A DNA stretch of 64,000 nucleotides from Planctomycetota bacterium. Lineage in GTDB: Bacteria > Planctomycetota > UBA11346. The stretch is from assembly GCA_016745075.1 (NCBI GenBank), contig JADGDD010000001.1, positions 373,125-437,124 of the forward strand, in the 5' to 3' direction. The position numbers and the translations under genes are program-made. The notes beneath the pieces were generated by a model, which had not been told where the DNA came from, made no database searches, and saw nothing but the letters and a program-made list of their open reading frames with translations. Positions 28,060 to 37,777 of this stretch are shown one piece after another. Position 1 is the first letter of the stretch. Every line of letters starts with the position of its first letter.

Positions 28060-29302
28060 TACTAATCTCAATCATTGGTAATATGGCTGCCATCGCAATA
28101 AGCCCAATAAGTACAGCCATAGAAAGAACAGCGACTGGTTCGAGTAATGCGGTCAGGGTGTCTATGGTTCGTGTAGCAGCGCGATGGTAGCGTTTGGCAA
28201 TGCGGTCTAAAGTCGCAGAGAGTTCGCCGCTTTGTTCACCCATATGAAGAAGGTTAATAAATTCATCATCAAAGATATGCGATTGTGCGAGTGACGAAGA
28301 TAAGCTGCCGCCTTCCTGCAGATCCTGCGAAGAGGCCATTAATAGCGCAGAAAGTGTTTTACCACTCAGGGTAGCGGCCGTTACCTCCACTGCTTCCGTA
28401 AGGGGAATGCCGCTGCGCTGTAATTGTGCCAAGGTTTCGGCAAGAAGGGCAATGCGGCTTTTGATTAAGGCTTGGCTCAGGGGACTGCGGTGGAAAAATT
28501 GTCGAACGGCCGTTTCAGCTGGGATTGCTTGCCATATTTTTGTACCGAGAAAAGCAAGGCCAATAAGCAGAGGAAGCGCAATGAACCACCAATGGATAAC
28601 AATGTGGCCAGTACTGACTACAAGTTGGGTGAGAAAAGGAATCGGACTGTGCGAGGATTCCAGCATGCCAACTAATTGTGGGAGGGTGTAGACGCTGAGG
28701 AATAAACCAACACCGCAGGCAGCCATTAAAAGAATTAATGGATAAACGAGTGCCGTGATTAAACGGTGTGAAATATCTCCACTCGCAAGATGTAAAGCAC
28801 TTAAAGAACGCAGGGATTCAGCCAGATTGCCGGTATGTTGACCAGCGGCTATCATAGCAACATCAATCGGCCCAAACCAATCAGGGAGCATGTCACAGGC
28901 TTGATTTAAAGGCACGCCACTGCGAACAGAGTCACGTAATATATGTAACATAGATTTGTCTGTCGCACTTTTGCTGTTGGATAAACTGAGGTGATGTAAA
29001 CCCTGTTCCAACGGTTGGCCTGCATCCAGCATGGTTGCAATGGCATCAAAAAGGTCGGCACGTTTGATGCGCCGTGCCAGCCGTCTGCGTTTATTCAAAA
29101 AGGTGTGAAATGCATTGGTGCGGACTGTCCGAAGATCTTTAATCTCTTCAATATTTTCAGCAATAAGATTGACGCGTAATAAGGCCATGCGAACAGCATG
29201 AGCATTTTCACCAGATTGCTCGCCAGTAATGACTGCATGAGATGATTGATCTCGGGCCGTATAGCGGAAGCGTTGTTCTTGCTGTATCTGTGCCTTAGGC
29301 AT
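28049..29302 (-). CDS. gspF: Type II secretion inner-membrane platform protein GspF
   Basis: 417-residue polytopic protein with two T2SSF domains. The N-terminus (FRYTARDQSSHAVITGEQSGENA) is the usual GspF opening. The first domain has RADLFDAIATMLDAGQPLEQGL, the second LLAETLAQLQRSGIPLTEAVE and LLHMGEQSGELSATLDRIAKRY; membrane helices lie near 170-190, 220-240 and at the C-terminus (LLEPVAVLSMAVLIGLIAMAAILPMIE). It overlaps gspE by 8 bases and DUF1573 at its end. It links the ATPase to the pseudopilus. Confidence 0.93.
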   Translation of the reverse strand: MPKAQIQQEQRFRYTARDQSSHAVITGEQSGENAHAVRMALLRVNLIAENIEEIKDLRTVRTNAFHTFLNKRRRLARRIKRADLFDAIATMLDAGQPLEQGLHHLSLSNSKSATDKSMLHILRDSVRSGVPLNQACDMLPDWFGPIDVAMIAAGQHTGNLAESLRSLSALHLASGDISHRLITALVYPLILLMAACGVGLFLSVYTLPQLVGMLESSHSPIPFLTQLVVSTGHIVIHWWFIALPLLIGLAFLGTKIWQAIPAETAVRQFFHRSPLSQALIKSRIALLAETLAQLQRSGIPLTEAVEVTAATLSGKTLSALLMASSQDLQEGGSLSSSLAQSHIFDDEFINLLHMGEQSGELSATLDRIAKRYHRAATRTIDTLTALLEPVAVLSMAVLIGLIAMAAILPMIEISNAL

Positions 29303-30788
29303 GAAGAACCCGCTCTATTTCATCATGGGAGGTTATGCCTTCATCTATAAGCAGGTGCCCGTGTTGCATGAGTGAACGCATGCCATTTTCTTGGGTGGCG
29401 GTTCGTATCTGAGAAAGCGGCGCATGTGCTGTAATCAGATCGGCAATGATAGGTGTTAATTCAAGTAATTCAAAAATACCAGTTCGGCCACTATAGCCAT
29501 TGCCATGACAGCGTGCGCAGGAAGTCGCATCCGTTGAGGTCTCTTTACAGACGGGGCAAATAGTCCGCACTAAACGTTGTGCAAGAACAGCAGTCACCGA
29601 GGCAGCAACTAGATACGGTTCAATGCCAAGGTCAATCAGGCGGGTGACAGCAGCCGACGCATCATTGGTATGCAGTGTTGAGAAAACAAGGTGTCCAGTC
29701 AGGCTTGATTGAATAGCAGTGCGGGCCGTTTCTAAGTCACGAATCTCACCTACCATGATAATGTCGGGATCTTGTCGTAAAATATGTCGGAGGCCATTTG
29801 CGAAATTAACGCCTTTTCGCTCATTTACTTGAGACTGAGAAATTGGTAACCCAAGACCACTCAGTTCGTATTCAATAGGGTCTTCAATGGTCATAATATT
29901 ACGTTCAGGTGCATTGAGTTCTTTGAGTGTTGAATACAGGGTGGTTGTTTTACCAGACCCTGTTGGACCTGTCACTAATACAATTCCAGAGGTACGACGA
30001 GCCGCACGCAGGAATGGTTGCGCAACATCATCAGGCATGCCTAATTGTAAAAAATCACAGAGTTGGTTATGTGTATCCAGTAAGCGCAACACTATACGCT
30101 CACCATCGGCCGTAGGTAAGGCTGATATACGTAAATCAATAGCACGGTCACCAATACGCACACTGCACCGACCGTCCTGTGGAACCAGTCGTTCAGCAAC
30201 ATCCATACGGCCCATGACTTTAATACGGCTAATAAGTTGTTGGTGAATATGCATAGGAAAAATACTGTCGGCACCAAGCACGCCATCAATACGATAGCGA
30301 ACAATTAAACCGTCTGGGCGTGGTTGTATATGAATATCACTGGAGCGCTGTTGAATGCCTTTGAATATAATACGGTCAACCAGTTTAACGATGGGTGATT
30401 TGCCTGAAGAACTCAGCAGGTCTTTATTACTGTAATCTAACAGTGCTTCAACGTCTTCACCATCAAGACCATCTGGTATTTCATATTCATCTGGGTTGTG
30501 CTGTGCATGGGCGGTTGTTCCAGTGCTACTTCGCTCATAGGAACGGTCGAGCACCGTTACCAAGGCTTCTGAATCATGAAAGGTATGCACGGTGTAAGGA
30601 TGCCCTAAGCGTGTTTGTACGTTATGAATAACGCAGCCATCCGTAGCAGCGCTGATAAGTAACCAGTGTTTGTCATCTGAATCTATTTGAGCGCAAAGCG
30701 CGTGACGTCGAGCAAAGTCCCGTGGAATACGTGCAAGGAAATGTGGGCAACAGCGATCTAACTGAATGTCATCAAAGGGGTAGGACAT
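29295..30788 (-). CDS. gspE: Type II secretion ATPase GspE
   Basis: 497-residue hexameric ATPase energising pseudopilus assembly. Walker A GPTGSGKTTTLYS at about 273, Asp box in MTIEDPIEYEL, Walker B IMVGEIRDLETARTAIQ, His box STLHTNDA, and a four-cysteine zinc site (CPVC...CARC, about 408-426) that separates GspE/PilB from PilT. The N-terminal domain is short. Between gspD (8 bases upstream) and gspF (8-base overlap). Confidence 0.95.
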   Translation of the reverse strand: MSYPFDDIQLDRCCPHFLARIPRDFARRHALCAQIDSDDKHWLLISAATDGCVIHNVQTRLGHPYTVHTFHDSEALVTVLDRSYERSSTGTTAHAQHNPDEYEIPDGLDGEDVEALLDYSNKDLLSSSGKSPIVKLVDRIIFKGIQQRSSDIHIQPRPDGLIVRYRIDGVLGADSIFPMHIHQQLISRIKVMGRMDVAERLVPQDGRCSVRIGDRAIDLRISALPTADGERIVLRLLDTHNQLCDFLQLGMPDDVAQPFLRAARRTSGIVLVTGPTGSGKTTTLYSTLKELNAPERNIMTIEDPIEYELSGLGLPISQSQVNERKGVNFANGLRHILRQDPDIIMVGEIRDLETARTAIQSSLTGHLVFSTLHTNDASAAVTRLIDLGIEPYLVAASVTAVLAQRLVRTICPVCKETSTDATSCARCHGNGYSGRTGIFELLELTPIIADLITAHAPLSQIRTATQENGMRSLMQHGHLLIDEGITSHDEIERVLHA

Positions 30789-30796
30789 GATGTACC

Positions 30797-33079
30797 CTAC
30801 TTAATGACGCGAGGTGAAAGTGTTGGCCATTCATCATCGGGCAAGGCAGCCTTTTGACGATGAGACGCACTGCGATGTTTCAGGTCTTTGAATCCATCGT
30901 GACGTAGAACCGTTGCGCGAATGAAAATGTAAAAATAAGAACTTTCAATGGTCGTGGTTTTGTTTTTAAAGAGGAGTCCGAGTAATGGGATAGAACCAAG
31001 GACGGGCACCTGTGTCGTAACCTCTCCTTCAGATTGACTGACTAAACCGCCAAGAACGGTCACATGTCCATCAGGTATAAGCGCGACGCTGGTAAAGGTG
31101 TCTTCACGTTTTGCCGGAGGAATAATATTGCCGTTACTGGTTGTTTGCGCCTCGCCTACAAAGGTACTTTGGCTAATGGTGTAGGTAAGGTTGACATAGT
31201 CAGCTGCGCTAATGGTTGGGGTAATGCTAATCTTTGTACCTGCATCGGTGGTACCACCAAAAGATGTCGTCGAAACATTCTCGGCTGAATTAAAATTGGT
31301 CAGTGGTTCTTTTACTACACTATCCACTTTTGCCTCAACATTATTTCCCACAACGGTTATAGATCGATTCACCGACCGCCCATCATTAATGGTTTGAACA
31401 GCGTGTACCACGGAAGCAAAATCTCCTGGCGAGAGAATTAGGCCATTAAATCCAGAGCTGGTTGTACTTCTTTCGAGTGCATCGCCGCCTTCAACTGCTG
31501 AGCTCACACCGAAGAGGGAGCCTGTGTTATAGTTGGTTCCGTTTTTGTTAAATTGTCGTAATAATTCAACGCCAACATTCTGTGAATCTGCTTTATTTAA
31601 ATTCACCATAAGAATTTCTATTTCAACCTGTGGCTGTTTATTGTCAATTTCGGTAATAAGCGTAGCGAGTGTGGCTAATTCCTGTGGTGTGCCAATAGCA
31701 ATAATGCTATTGGTATGAGAGTCTGCAGTGAGGTGAAGATTGGAAACGGTAACGGAGAGTGGTGTGGCTGTTTGAGCTGCGCTGTTGGTGTTCGCTGTAT
31801 TCGCTGTGGCTGCCGTTGTGCCATTTGCTTGCTGAACGGCATTGTTTGCAAGAGGGGCTGGCAGATTTTGTTGTGGCGTTGTTGTTTGTGCAGTTGCTGC
31901 TGGATTTGTTCTGGCTGTATTTGGATCATCTTCAACTAGGATTTCTTGTATGGTGGCCAATAAATCAGTGGCATCTCTATTTTTAATAATGAAGGACCGC
32001 ATGGACCGCTGTCCTTCAGGTGGAATATTATCAAGCCTTTGAAGAAGCCCAGTGACTTGTTCATGTTGTGCAGCTGTAGCGGTGACGATAAGAGAACTAG
32101 TTAATGAATCACGAACAATATGTGGTGCGGTAGTTTCTGCCGTAACTTTGGCGGTAAATATATTTTCCAACAGATCCGCAATATCATCAACGGTAAATAT
32201 TTTCGGTGTGTAAGTCGTACTATACCGTGGTTCTGATAGGTCTAGGTCGGTAATAAGATCAACGAGGGTGGTCATGCTATTGCTGGGAGCGATAAGCAGC
32301 AGGCGTGAACCATCTGGTGTTAATTGAATATTCCCAGGAAAGCGCCCTGGTGTGAGTGCGCCAAGCGCAGTCCAAGCAGATGTAGCGCTACTTAATAAAT
32401 TTGCCGCAGTAGCATGTTTTGGTGTGTAGGTTTGGGCTGTTGGGTTAAGGCCATCTTCATCAAGGCTTTCAAGTAAGTCTATGGCTTGAATCACCATTTT
32501 ATGAACACCAGCTAAAATAATGCGTTTGTCAGTACTGCCCACGGTACGTACTTGGCCAATGGTATTATTAAATAATAGTGAGGAAACAATTTGAACAGCT
32601 TCGGAAGGAACGAGGTAGTTTAAGTCATGAACCACAACCAAATAGCTTGGTGGGTACTCAAGTCGCTGTGCCTCTGCGCTGGTTAACATTGAACTGAGTG
32701 GTGCCGCTTCGGCTAGTGGTAGAATCTGATAGACTGGTGGAGTACCTGTTACTACACTGGCAAAACCTTGTCCTGTTAAAACCTGATTATAAACCGCCCA
32801 AATATCTTTTTTACTGAGGTCACCGTTCATGCTCAATTTAACATTGCCGCGTATCTTCTGCGGATCGTATTTAATGGAGACATCAACGAAGGAGGCTATC
32901 AATTCGGTAAGTTTACCAAGATCACTCTGCGAAGGGAGTTTGATGCGAAGAGATTGGTCTGCCTGTGTCGTTGGGATTGCCTCTGCAGCGTGAAGTGTTA
33001 TATGAGAACAACACAGAAGCAGGAGGGCACATGCGACAAAAAGCATAGGGCTATATGTTGGGGAATTGCACATCATCAT
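30797..33079 (-). CDS. gspD: Type II secretion secretin GspD
   Basis: Outer-membrane secretin of 760 residues, exported by a signal peptide (MLFVACALLLLCCSHITLHAAE). N0 (about 45-110) and repeated N1-N3 domains follow, with a low-complexity Ala/Thr/Asn/Gln stretch at about 385-445 inside N3. The C-terminal secretin domain ends with VPVLGSIPLLGLLFKNKTT. Several ATGs (33079, 33076, 33073, 33046) are possible starts and none has a clear ribosome site. It heads the minus-strand unit gspD-E-F-DUF1573 and is divergent from gspC. Confidence 0.93.
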   Translation of the reverse strand: MMMCNSPTYSPMLFVACALLLLCCSHITLHAAEAIPTTQADQSLRIKLPSQSDLGKLTELIASFVDVSIKYDPQKIRGNVKLSMNGDLSKKDIWAVYNQVLTGQGFASVVTGTPPVYQILPLAEAAPLSSMLTSAEAQRLEYPPSYLVVVHDLNYLVPSEAVQIVSSLLFNNTIGQVRTVGSTDKRIILAGVHKMVIQAIDLLESLDEDGLNPTAQTYTPKHATAANLLSSATSAWTALGALTPGRFPGNIQLTPDGSRLLLIAPSNSMTTLVDLITDLDLSEPRYSTTYTPKIFTVDDIADLLENIFTAKVTAETTAPHIVRDSLTSSLIVTATAAQHEQVTGLLQRLDNIPPEGQRSMRSFIIKNRDATDLLATIQEILVEDDPNTARTNPAATAQTTTPQQNLPAPLANNAVQQANGTTAATANTANTNSAAQTATPLSVTVSNLHLTADSHTNSIIAIGTPQELATLATLITEIDNKQPQVEIEILMVNLNKADSQNVGVELLRQFNKNGTNYNTGSLFGVSSAVEGGDALERSTTSSGFNGLILSPGDFASVVHAVQTINDGRSVNRSITVVGNNVEAKVDSVVKEPLTNFNSAENVSTTSFGGTTDAGTKISITPTISAADYVNLTYTISQSTFVGEAQTTSNGNIIPPAKREDTFTSVALIPDGHVTVLGGLVSQSEGEVTTQVPVLGSIPLLGLLFKNKTTTIESSYFYIFIRATVLRHDGFKDLKHRSASHRQKAALPDDEWPTLSPRVIK

Positions 33080-33150
33080 ATCGGGTATAGTGTTCCGTCG
33101 GCCACGGGTTATTTACGATCCTATCGGCCACTCAGGAGCGTATAATTCAG

Positions 33151-33615
33151 ATGGCAGTCTCTGTTCCCCATCCCTGTCGCAAGTGGCAGCTTTTTGTTGT
33201 TTGCATCGTATGCATAAGTGTCTGCTGTGCAGCAGGCCTCTATTGGTGGTCGCAGGCTTGGCTTGCCTCATCTTCTGATAAAGGGGGCTTAGGTAGACGC
33301 AGTGCAAAAGCATCATCAGCAGTGTTTGTCGTAGATCCGCATGTCTGGGAAAAAGTATTGTGGGTGCCATTTCAAGAGGCTGCGCCAGTGATAAAAACGC
33401 CACCACCACCGCCGCCGACTCCACCGACGGTAACGTTGTTCTCTGTTGTTATACAGGGCGGTAAACGAACAGCGATGATCGATTTTGGTGGCACAACCGG
33501 CCTGCGTAAAATGTCTACAGGGGCAGAGTATCAATCCTTACGCATTATTGAAATTGCGGACGACCATATTCGGGTGAACTACAAAGGGGACCCCTTCAGA
33601 TTGGATCAAGAATGA
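33151..33615 (+). CDS. gspC: GspC-like type II secretion protein
   Basis: 154 residues. A single N-terminal membrane helix (LFVVCIVCISVCCAAGLYWW) is followed by a Pro-rich linker (TPPPPPPTPPT, about residue 90) and a small beta domain (about 95-150) like the HR domain of GspC, which contacts the secretin N0. Sequence is divergent and short and no PDZ domain is present, so the name rests on topology and position: opposite gspD and overlapping the GspL-like gene by four bases. Confidence 0.68.
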   Translation: MAVSVPHPCRKWQLFVVCIVCISVCCAAGLYWWSQAWLASSSDKGGLGRRSAKASSAVFVVDPHVWEKVLWVPFQEAAPVIKTPPPPPPTPPTVTLFSVVIQGGKRTAMIDFGGTTGLRKMSTGAEYQSLRIIEIADDHIRVNYKGDPFRLDQE

Positions 33616-34502
33616 ACGCGCAGCAAGCATGGTGTCATCTGCTTCCAGCTGAGAAGTGTTATTGGGCCGTATTAAAGAGAAAAGATCTTGGCACTAAACC
33701 AGATGCTATTCGCTACCATTTTGAATCGATGTTGCCAGTGCCCGTTGAGGATGTGCTTGTTGAAGTGGTCCCGCTTGCCGATCAAACCATAGTGGCCTGT
33801 GGCGTTGAGCGAGTTCTTTTGGAGGATGTGCTTGGAGCAACCGCCGCACAGAATCAGCGTCCATGGCGTATCGCACCAGATGCAGTGCCAGTATGTGTTC
33901 ATGAATGCGGTATTGAATTAGATGAAGAACGGCTCTTGGCCGCACTCAATTTTTGCCGTGGTGAATTTGTACACCCGATGGAACGTCACTGGAAAAGAGT
34001 GACCTATGCGCTGTTAGCACTTGCCTGTGTGTGCCTGATCGCACTGGGCGAATGGCGTATTTGGCAAGCGGTTTCATCCTATGCACAGCAAAACCAGGAA
34101 GTGTGTGCTACGTATCAAGATGTGTTAACGGCAGCTGTTCCGCAGCCGCAGGATGGCTTAGACGCATGGACCACATTAGAATTATCCATGCGTCGTTTAA
34201 CGCTTCTTGCCGAGCAAGCTGGCAGTGAAAATGATGCAGACTGTCGTGCCGTTGCTCAGCAATTTCTGCAACATGTTCCTGCTGTTGGCCGCGTGCAGAT
34301 ACAAAGTGTCTCTTATGCGCAGGATCGTGTGAGCGTCCGTGGTACAGCTGCTGAGTTATCCGAAGCACAAGCACTATGGGCTGGCTGTCAGCTTATGGAA
34401 AAAGAACAGCAGTGGTCACTGCGTCCGCTACAGGCTCAAACCCAAAGTGATGGAACGACTTTATTTCAGATTTTGCTCCAGCGTAAAGGAGCTCAGCCAT
34501 GA
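33612..34502 (+). CDS. gspL: GspL/PilM-N-like platform protein
   Basis: 296 residues. A cytoplasmic domain of about 130 residues (DAIRYHFESMLPVPVEDVLVEVV is the characteristic GspL/PilM phrase), one membrane helix (VTYALLALACVCLIALGEWRIW) and a periplasmic ferredoxin-like domain. The cytoplasmic domain is shorter than in E. coli GspL and probably lacks part of the actin-like fold. Overlaps gspC-like and gspM-like genes by four bases each (ATGA), so all three are coupled. Confidence 0.72.
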   Translation: MNAQQAWCHLLPAEKCYWAVLKRKDLGTKPDAIRYHFESMLPVPVEDVLVEVVPLADQTIVACGVERVLLEDVLGATAAQNQRPWRIAPDAVPVCVHECGIELDEERLLAALNFCRGEFVHPMERHWKRVTYALLALACVCLIALGEWRIWQAVSSYAQQNQEVCATYQDVLTAAVPQPQDGLDAWTTLELSMRRLTLLAEQAGSENDADCRAVAQQFLQHVPAVGRVQIQSVSYAQDRVSVRGTAAELSEAQALWAGCQLMEKEQQWSLRPLQAQTQSDGTTLFQILLQRKGAQP

Positions 34503-35014
34503 ACCTAAAACGGGAAATGGTTGTGGGTGCAGCCTTAATCGTTACTGCTTTGTTTTCATGGAGTATGACGGGTGTGTGGCGTATAGAAGCAGCTCGAGAG
34601 CAGGTTGACCAGAACTCTGCACGGCTGAACTCATTGCAAGAAATGATTGTTCAGCGTGATGCGCTCCAAAAGCGTGTTGGCCTTGATGATGAAAATGGTC
34701 TAGTTGCCATTAGTCTGGTTGAGCATGTGCAGCGAACATTGAAGGCAGCAGGTTTAAAAGACTCTGTATTACGTGGTCTTCACCCGCGTGAAGAAGAAAA
34801 ACTCGGAGAGAGTGGTGCGGTACGGGAAGTGCACCAAATTGATATAACTGGTGTAACTCCAGCACAAATGGGTGCATGGTTAGCGTGTTGGGATAATCCC
34901 GTGCAGCCATGGACAGTTGTTTCGATGGATTGGCGACACGTACGAGCACAGACGGCAACGAATCCAAACCGATATGATTGCACCTTGGTTTGCCAGGCCG
35001 TTCTTACGAAGTAA
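34499..35014 (+). CDS. gspM: GspM-like type II secretion protein
   Basis: 171 residues with a short cytoplasmic start, one membrane helix (EMVVGAALIVTALFSWSMTG), a coiled-coil-like segment (AAREQVDQNSARLNSLQEMI) and a periplasmic ferredoxin-like domain (about 75-170). This matches GspM topology. Identification rests on topology and the position after the GspL-like gene; sequence identity to known GspM is not claimed. Confidence 0.68.
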   Translation: MNLKREMVVGAALIVTALFSWSMTGVWRIEAAREQVDQNSARLNSLQEMIVQRDALQKRVGLDDENGLVAISLVEHVQRTLKAAGLKDSVLRGLHPREEEKLGESGAVREVHQIDITGVTPAQMGAWLACWDNPVQPWTVVSMDWRHVRAQTATNPNRYDCTLVCQAVLTK

Positions 35015-35030
35015 ATAAGGGGACTATCTT

Positions 35031-35600
35031 ATGGCAGATTTTCTTACTGCGTTTAAGGATTTCTCGATAATTTTAGGGACATTGGCTTCTATTGGTTCCC
35101 TAATTATGTTTTATAAGCAGGGTGTCTTTTCATTCAAAAGGAAAAAAAATCCGATGTACGAGTTGTATAAAGGGCTTGATGAGAGTGATGCGGCTTACGA
35201 TGTGTATAGGAAGTGTATTCATATGGAGAATCTTTATGATGTAATAGGGATGCGCCTAAATGAACAAAGAGCTCGTGTGTTTCTTGATTATATAACAGAA
35301 CGGCCGACTATTTCCTTTGCGGACTTACGGCCTCTGGCATTGTATTACAGATCGAATGGCGTGGAGAAAAATGGAGAGATCATTTTTGTGCAGCCTAAGG
35401 GTGTGTGGGTACTTCTGTCTAGACTATTGGTTTATTTATGTTTGTTTGTTGGCTCTCTTTCTTTTGTGTATGGGCTGTTTTTATCTGACTCTGATCGAGC
35501 GGAGTTCTTGGTGTTGGCATTCATCTATACTTTTTTGTCTTTTTATGTTTATGCATGGAATTGGCCAGTTTATGTTGCACGTAGGGTTATGTTTTCTTGA
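35031..35600 (+). CDS. Membrane protein of unknown function, first of a pair
   Basis: 189 residues, not recognised. One membrane helix lies at the start (SIILGTLASIGSLIMFY), then a soluble region of about 95 residues (YELYKGLDESDAAYDVYRK...SFADLRPLALYYRSNG), then two more helices (LLVYLCLFVGSLSFVYGLF, FLVLAFIYTFLSFYVYAW). Codon use looks more AT-rich than in the gsp genes around it. It has a good AAGGGG before ATG 35031 and lies 16 bases after gspM, so it is likely co-transcribed. Confidence 0.6.
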   Translation: MADFLTAFKDFSIILGTLASIGSLIMFYKQGVFSFKRKKNPMYELYKGLDESDAAYDVYRKCIHMENLYDVIGMRLNEQRARVFLDYITERPTISFADLRPLALYYRSNGVEKNGEIIFVQPKGVWVLLSRLLVYLCLFVGSLSFVYGLFLSDSDRAEFLVLAFIYTFLSFYVYAWNWPVYVARRVMFS

Positions 35601-35618
35601 TAATTGAAAGGCAAGAGT

Positions 35619-36281
35619 ATGTCGGGTTTTGATATTCTGTTTCACCAAGAAATAGCACCTTCTAGTTGTTTTTTGTTGTTATTTTGGGTGTTGTATGCAT
35701 TTTTCTTATTCATTACTTTTTTTACTACATTTTCTGTCTTACCTACTCTTTATGGTCAGGTTCTATCTTCATATTACATGAGAAAAACATATAGAGCAAT
35801 TTTAGAAACCGACGATAATGTCGGGTATGACCACCCTTACAAGTTGTTTTTTCATCATGCCAGCTGTTTAGCAAAAATGTATGTATTTACAAAAAATAGT
35901 TTTAGTTTGAGCGGAGTGAAAGTGTATGATAATATTTTTCTAGGGGCCAGAGGAGGATGTATTTCAAATGATCATGCCTTGCTTCATGTAGAGCGTGATC
36001 TAAAGTCGGTGCCTTCAATTAAGTGGGCGGAATTGCATTGGGGAGGATTATGGCTTATTAGTATCCTTACGCTTCTCACTCAAATGGTTTTAACTCCGAT
36101 TTACTCAGATTCTGTTTATTATGGGACGATGCTGTCTCTAGGTTTTTTGCTTGTAGCGTGTTCTTTAGTTCAGTTAGCGGCACATAATAGTGCCATTTTT
36201 ACAACAGAGCTTAGTTCCGGTCAGTTATTGCGGCTAGATGACGGGGTGCAGGACTTTGTGAACTCTTATAGTAAGAAATGA
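35619..36281 (+). CDS. Membrane protein of unknown function, second of a pair
   Basis: 220 residues, not recognised and not obviously related to the gene before it. Helices: about 15-45 (LLLFWVLYAFFLFITFFTTF), and two after residue 145 (GLWLISILTLLTQMVL, GTMLSLGFLLVACSLVQLAA). Between them is a soluble region of about 90 residues. ATG 35619 is preferred (AAAGGCAAGAG upstream) over 35604. Like its partner it looks AT-rich and sits between gspM and the TPR lipoprotein, 18 bases after the previous gene. Confidence 0.6.
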   Translation: MSGFDILFHQEIAPSSCFLLLFWVLYAFFLFITFFTTFSVLPTLYGQVLSSYYMRKTYRAILETDDNVGYDHPYKLFFHHASCLAKMYVFTKNSFSLSGVKVYDNIFLGARGGCISNDHALLHVERDLKSVPSIKWAELHWGGLWLISILTLLTQMVLTPIYSDSVYYGTMLSLGFLLVACSLVQLAAHNSAIFTTELSSGQLLRLDDGVQDFVNSYSKK

Positions 36282-36345
36282 CACAGTCCCTTCCCTTGCA
36301 TCAATTCAATCAATAATACCCTGTGGCCTTCTTAAGGAGTGTTCT

Positions 36346-36993
36346 ATGTCTCTTCGGTGGTGTGCTGTACTTGTATCTGCTGTTCTACTCTCATCTTGTG
36401 GCTCAACACGGGGTGCGTATTCAAATGCCGCAGCACCAACGCGGAATATCCAAAAAGGTGTAGAGCTCTTTGCCGTAGCGGTTGACTTGGAGCAAGCCAC
36501 GCTTGAAAACGATACCGCAGAAAAAGAAGACATCTTACTGACCCGGGAAGCAGCGTTTCTCGCTGTTTTAGATGCTGATTTGTATCATGGTGCAGCTCAT
36601 AATAATCTTGGTGTCGTCTATATGGAACTGGGCCGTATGTATGAAGCGGCTAATGAGTTTGAGTGGGCGCGGAAGTTATTACCAGGCCACCCAGACCCGC
36701 GCGTGAATTTAGCCGCTTTACTTGATGGTGTTGGTCGTAGTAGTGATGCTGAGAATGAAGCGCTTGCAGCGCTCACTATTCACCCTGGCTATGTGCCTGC
36801 ACTGCAAACACTCGCACTTATCCAAGTTCGTGATCAACATGTTGATAAGAAAACCTTAGAATACCTGAAAGAGGTCGCCCTGCGTGGCGAAAGTGAGCAA
36901 TGGCGAACGTGGGCTCAACAATGGCAAGCACGCCTCGTTCATAAAGTCGATAAACGTTTCCGCTCAACTACTCAATTCGATAACGCTGGATAA
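36346..36993 (+). CDS. TPR lipoprotein
   Basis: 215 residues with a lipoprotein signal (VSAVLLSSCG, lipobox LSSC near residue 21). Three or so TPR motifs follow (HNNLGVVYMELGRMYEAANEFEWARKL, then PDPRVNLAALLDGVGRSSDAENEAL). It is the last gene of the gspC-L-M unit and its 3' end overlaps gspK on the other strand by 26 bases. A role as secretin pilotin or assembly factor is possible, as TPR lipoproteins do this in type IV pilus systems, but this is inferred from position only. Confidence 0.75.
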   Translation: MSLRWCAVLVSAVLLSSCGSTRGAYSNAAAPTRNIQKGVELFAVAVDLEQATLENDTAEKEDILLTREAAFLAVLDADLYHGAAHNNLGVVYMELGRMYEAANEFEWARKLLPGHPDPRVNLAALLDGVGRSSDAENEALAALTIHPGYVPALQTLALIQVRDQHVDKKTLEYLKEVALRGESEQWRTWAQQWQARLVHKVDKRFRSTTQFDNAG

Positions 36994-37777
36994 TACGCTG
37001 TTGATCAATAACCACCCACCAGCGTTCGGTATGTGTGGCGACCGTGCAGTGAATAAAAGCATACCAAAGACTTGAACGGTCGGTCCATGGAATGCTGCCG
37101 CCTGTGCGAGGCAGGTTTTGATGCGTACCAAGCGTGCGTGTCGCAAGTATGTCGCTAACCGTTTTGATACCGTGGACCCGCGCCATTTGTTCAAGCACAG
37201 GCACTGGACAGGTATTGATATTGATGGCCCCAGAACTATAGGGGCTGATCCAGCTCGCAAAAGAATCGTGTGATAATTCAACGGTGTCTACCTGTTGCTG
37301 TTGTGTGGACATCACTGGAAAACGTTGAATATGTGGTGGCAGGTTCGGCCGTAGCCAATCGCTGAATGGATCTGCAGGCGCATGTTTTGCTATGCGTTTC
37401 ACCATTTCATTAGGTACAGCTGTCGATAAGGCTGAGCCTGTGCGTGCATGTTCCGGTGTGGGAACGGCGTGTCCGTCAAACAGATAACAAGCTAGCGATA
37501 TTTGTTGTTCACCATCGTCGTAGTGATCAGCAGATACAAGAAAAGCAGTTGGCTTATGGTTTGGTGGTAGCACGGGTTGTGGGTGAGAACGGAGCCAGTA
37601 AAGCGCTGCTTGTTCAAGGTCTGTTCGTAAGGTCTGAGACTGGTTGGCAGCCTGAGTAGCAAACACTTCTTCATGGGTCAGTCGCCATGTACTCAGTGCG
37701 GAGGCTGCAAGTACACCAATAAATAAGATAAGGCTAATTACCAAAAACAGCGCAGCACCAGCACGAGAGGTCATCAT
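36968..37777 (-). CDS. gspK: Type II secretion minor pseudopilin GspK
   Basis: 269 residues. Prepilin-like N-terminus (SRAGAALFLVISLILFIGVLA) lacks the Glu5 found in other pilins, as expected for GspK. The helical domain ends with GAININTCPVPVLEQMARVHGI, the conserved helix-hairpin-helix of GspK, and DPFSDWLRP precedes it. The start overlaps gspJ by four bases. GspK caps the pseudopilus tip with GspI and GspJ. Confidence 0.85.
   Translation of the reverse strand: MMTSRAGAALFLVISLILFIGVLAASALSTWRLTHEEVFATQAANQSQTLRTDLEQAALYWLRSHPQPVLPPNHKPTAFLVSADHYDDGEQQISLACYLFDGHAVPTPEHARTGSALSTAVPNEMVKRIAKHAPADPFSDWLRPNLPPHIQRFPVMSTQQQQVDTVELSHDSFASWISPYSSGAININTCPVPVLEQMARVHGIKTVSDILATRTLGTHQNLPRTGGSIPWTDRSSLWYAFIHCTVATHTERWWVVIDQQRIIQRYRIE

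Noticed and set aside
33612-35014. Reading the gspL/gspM-like genes as type IV pilus pilM/N/O
   Set aside because: Context has GspD, GspC-like, GspG with its calcium-loop end, and GspK, all type II secretion; no PilA, PilT or PilQ-type genes. The fold family is shared, so names remain tentative.
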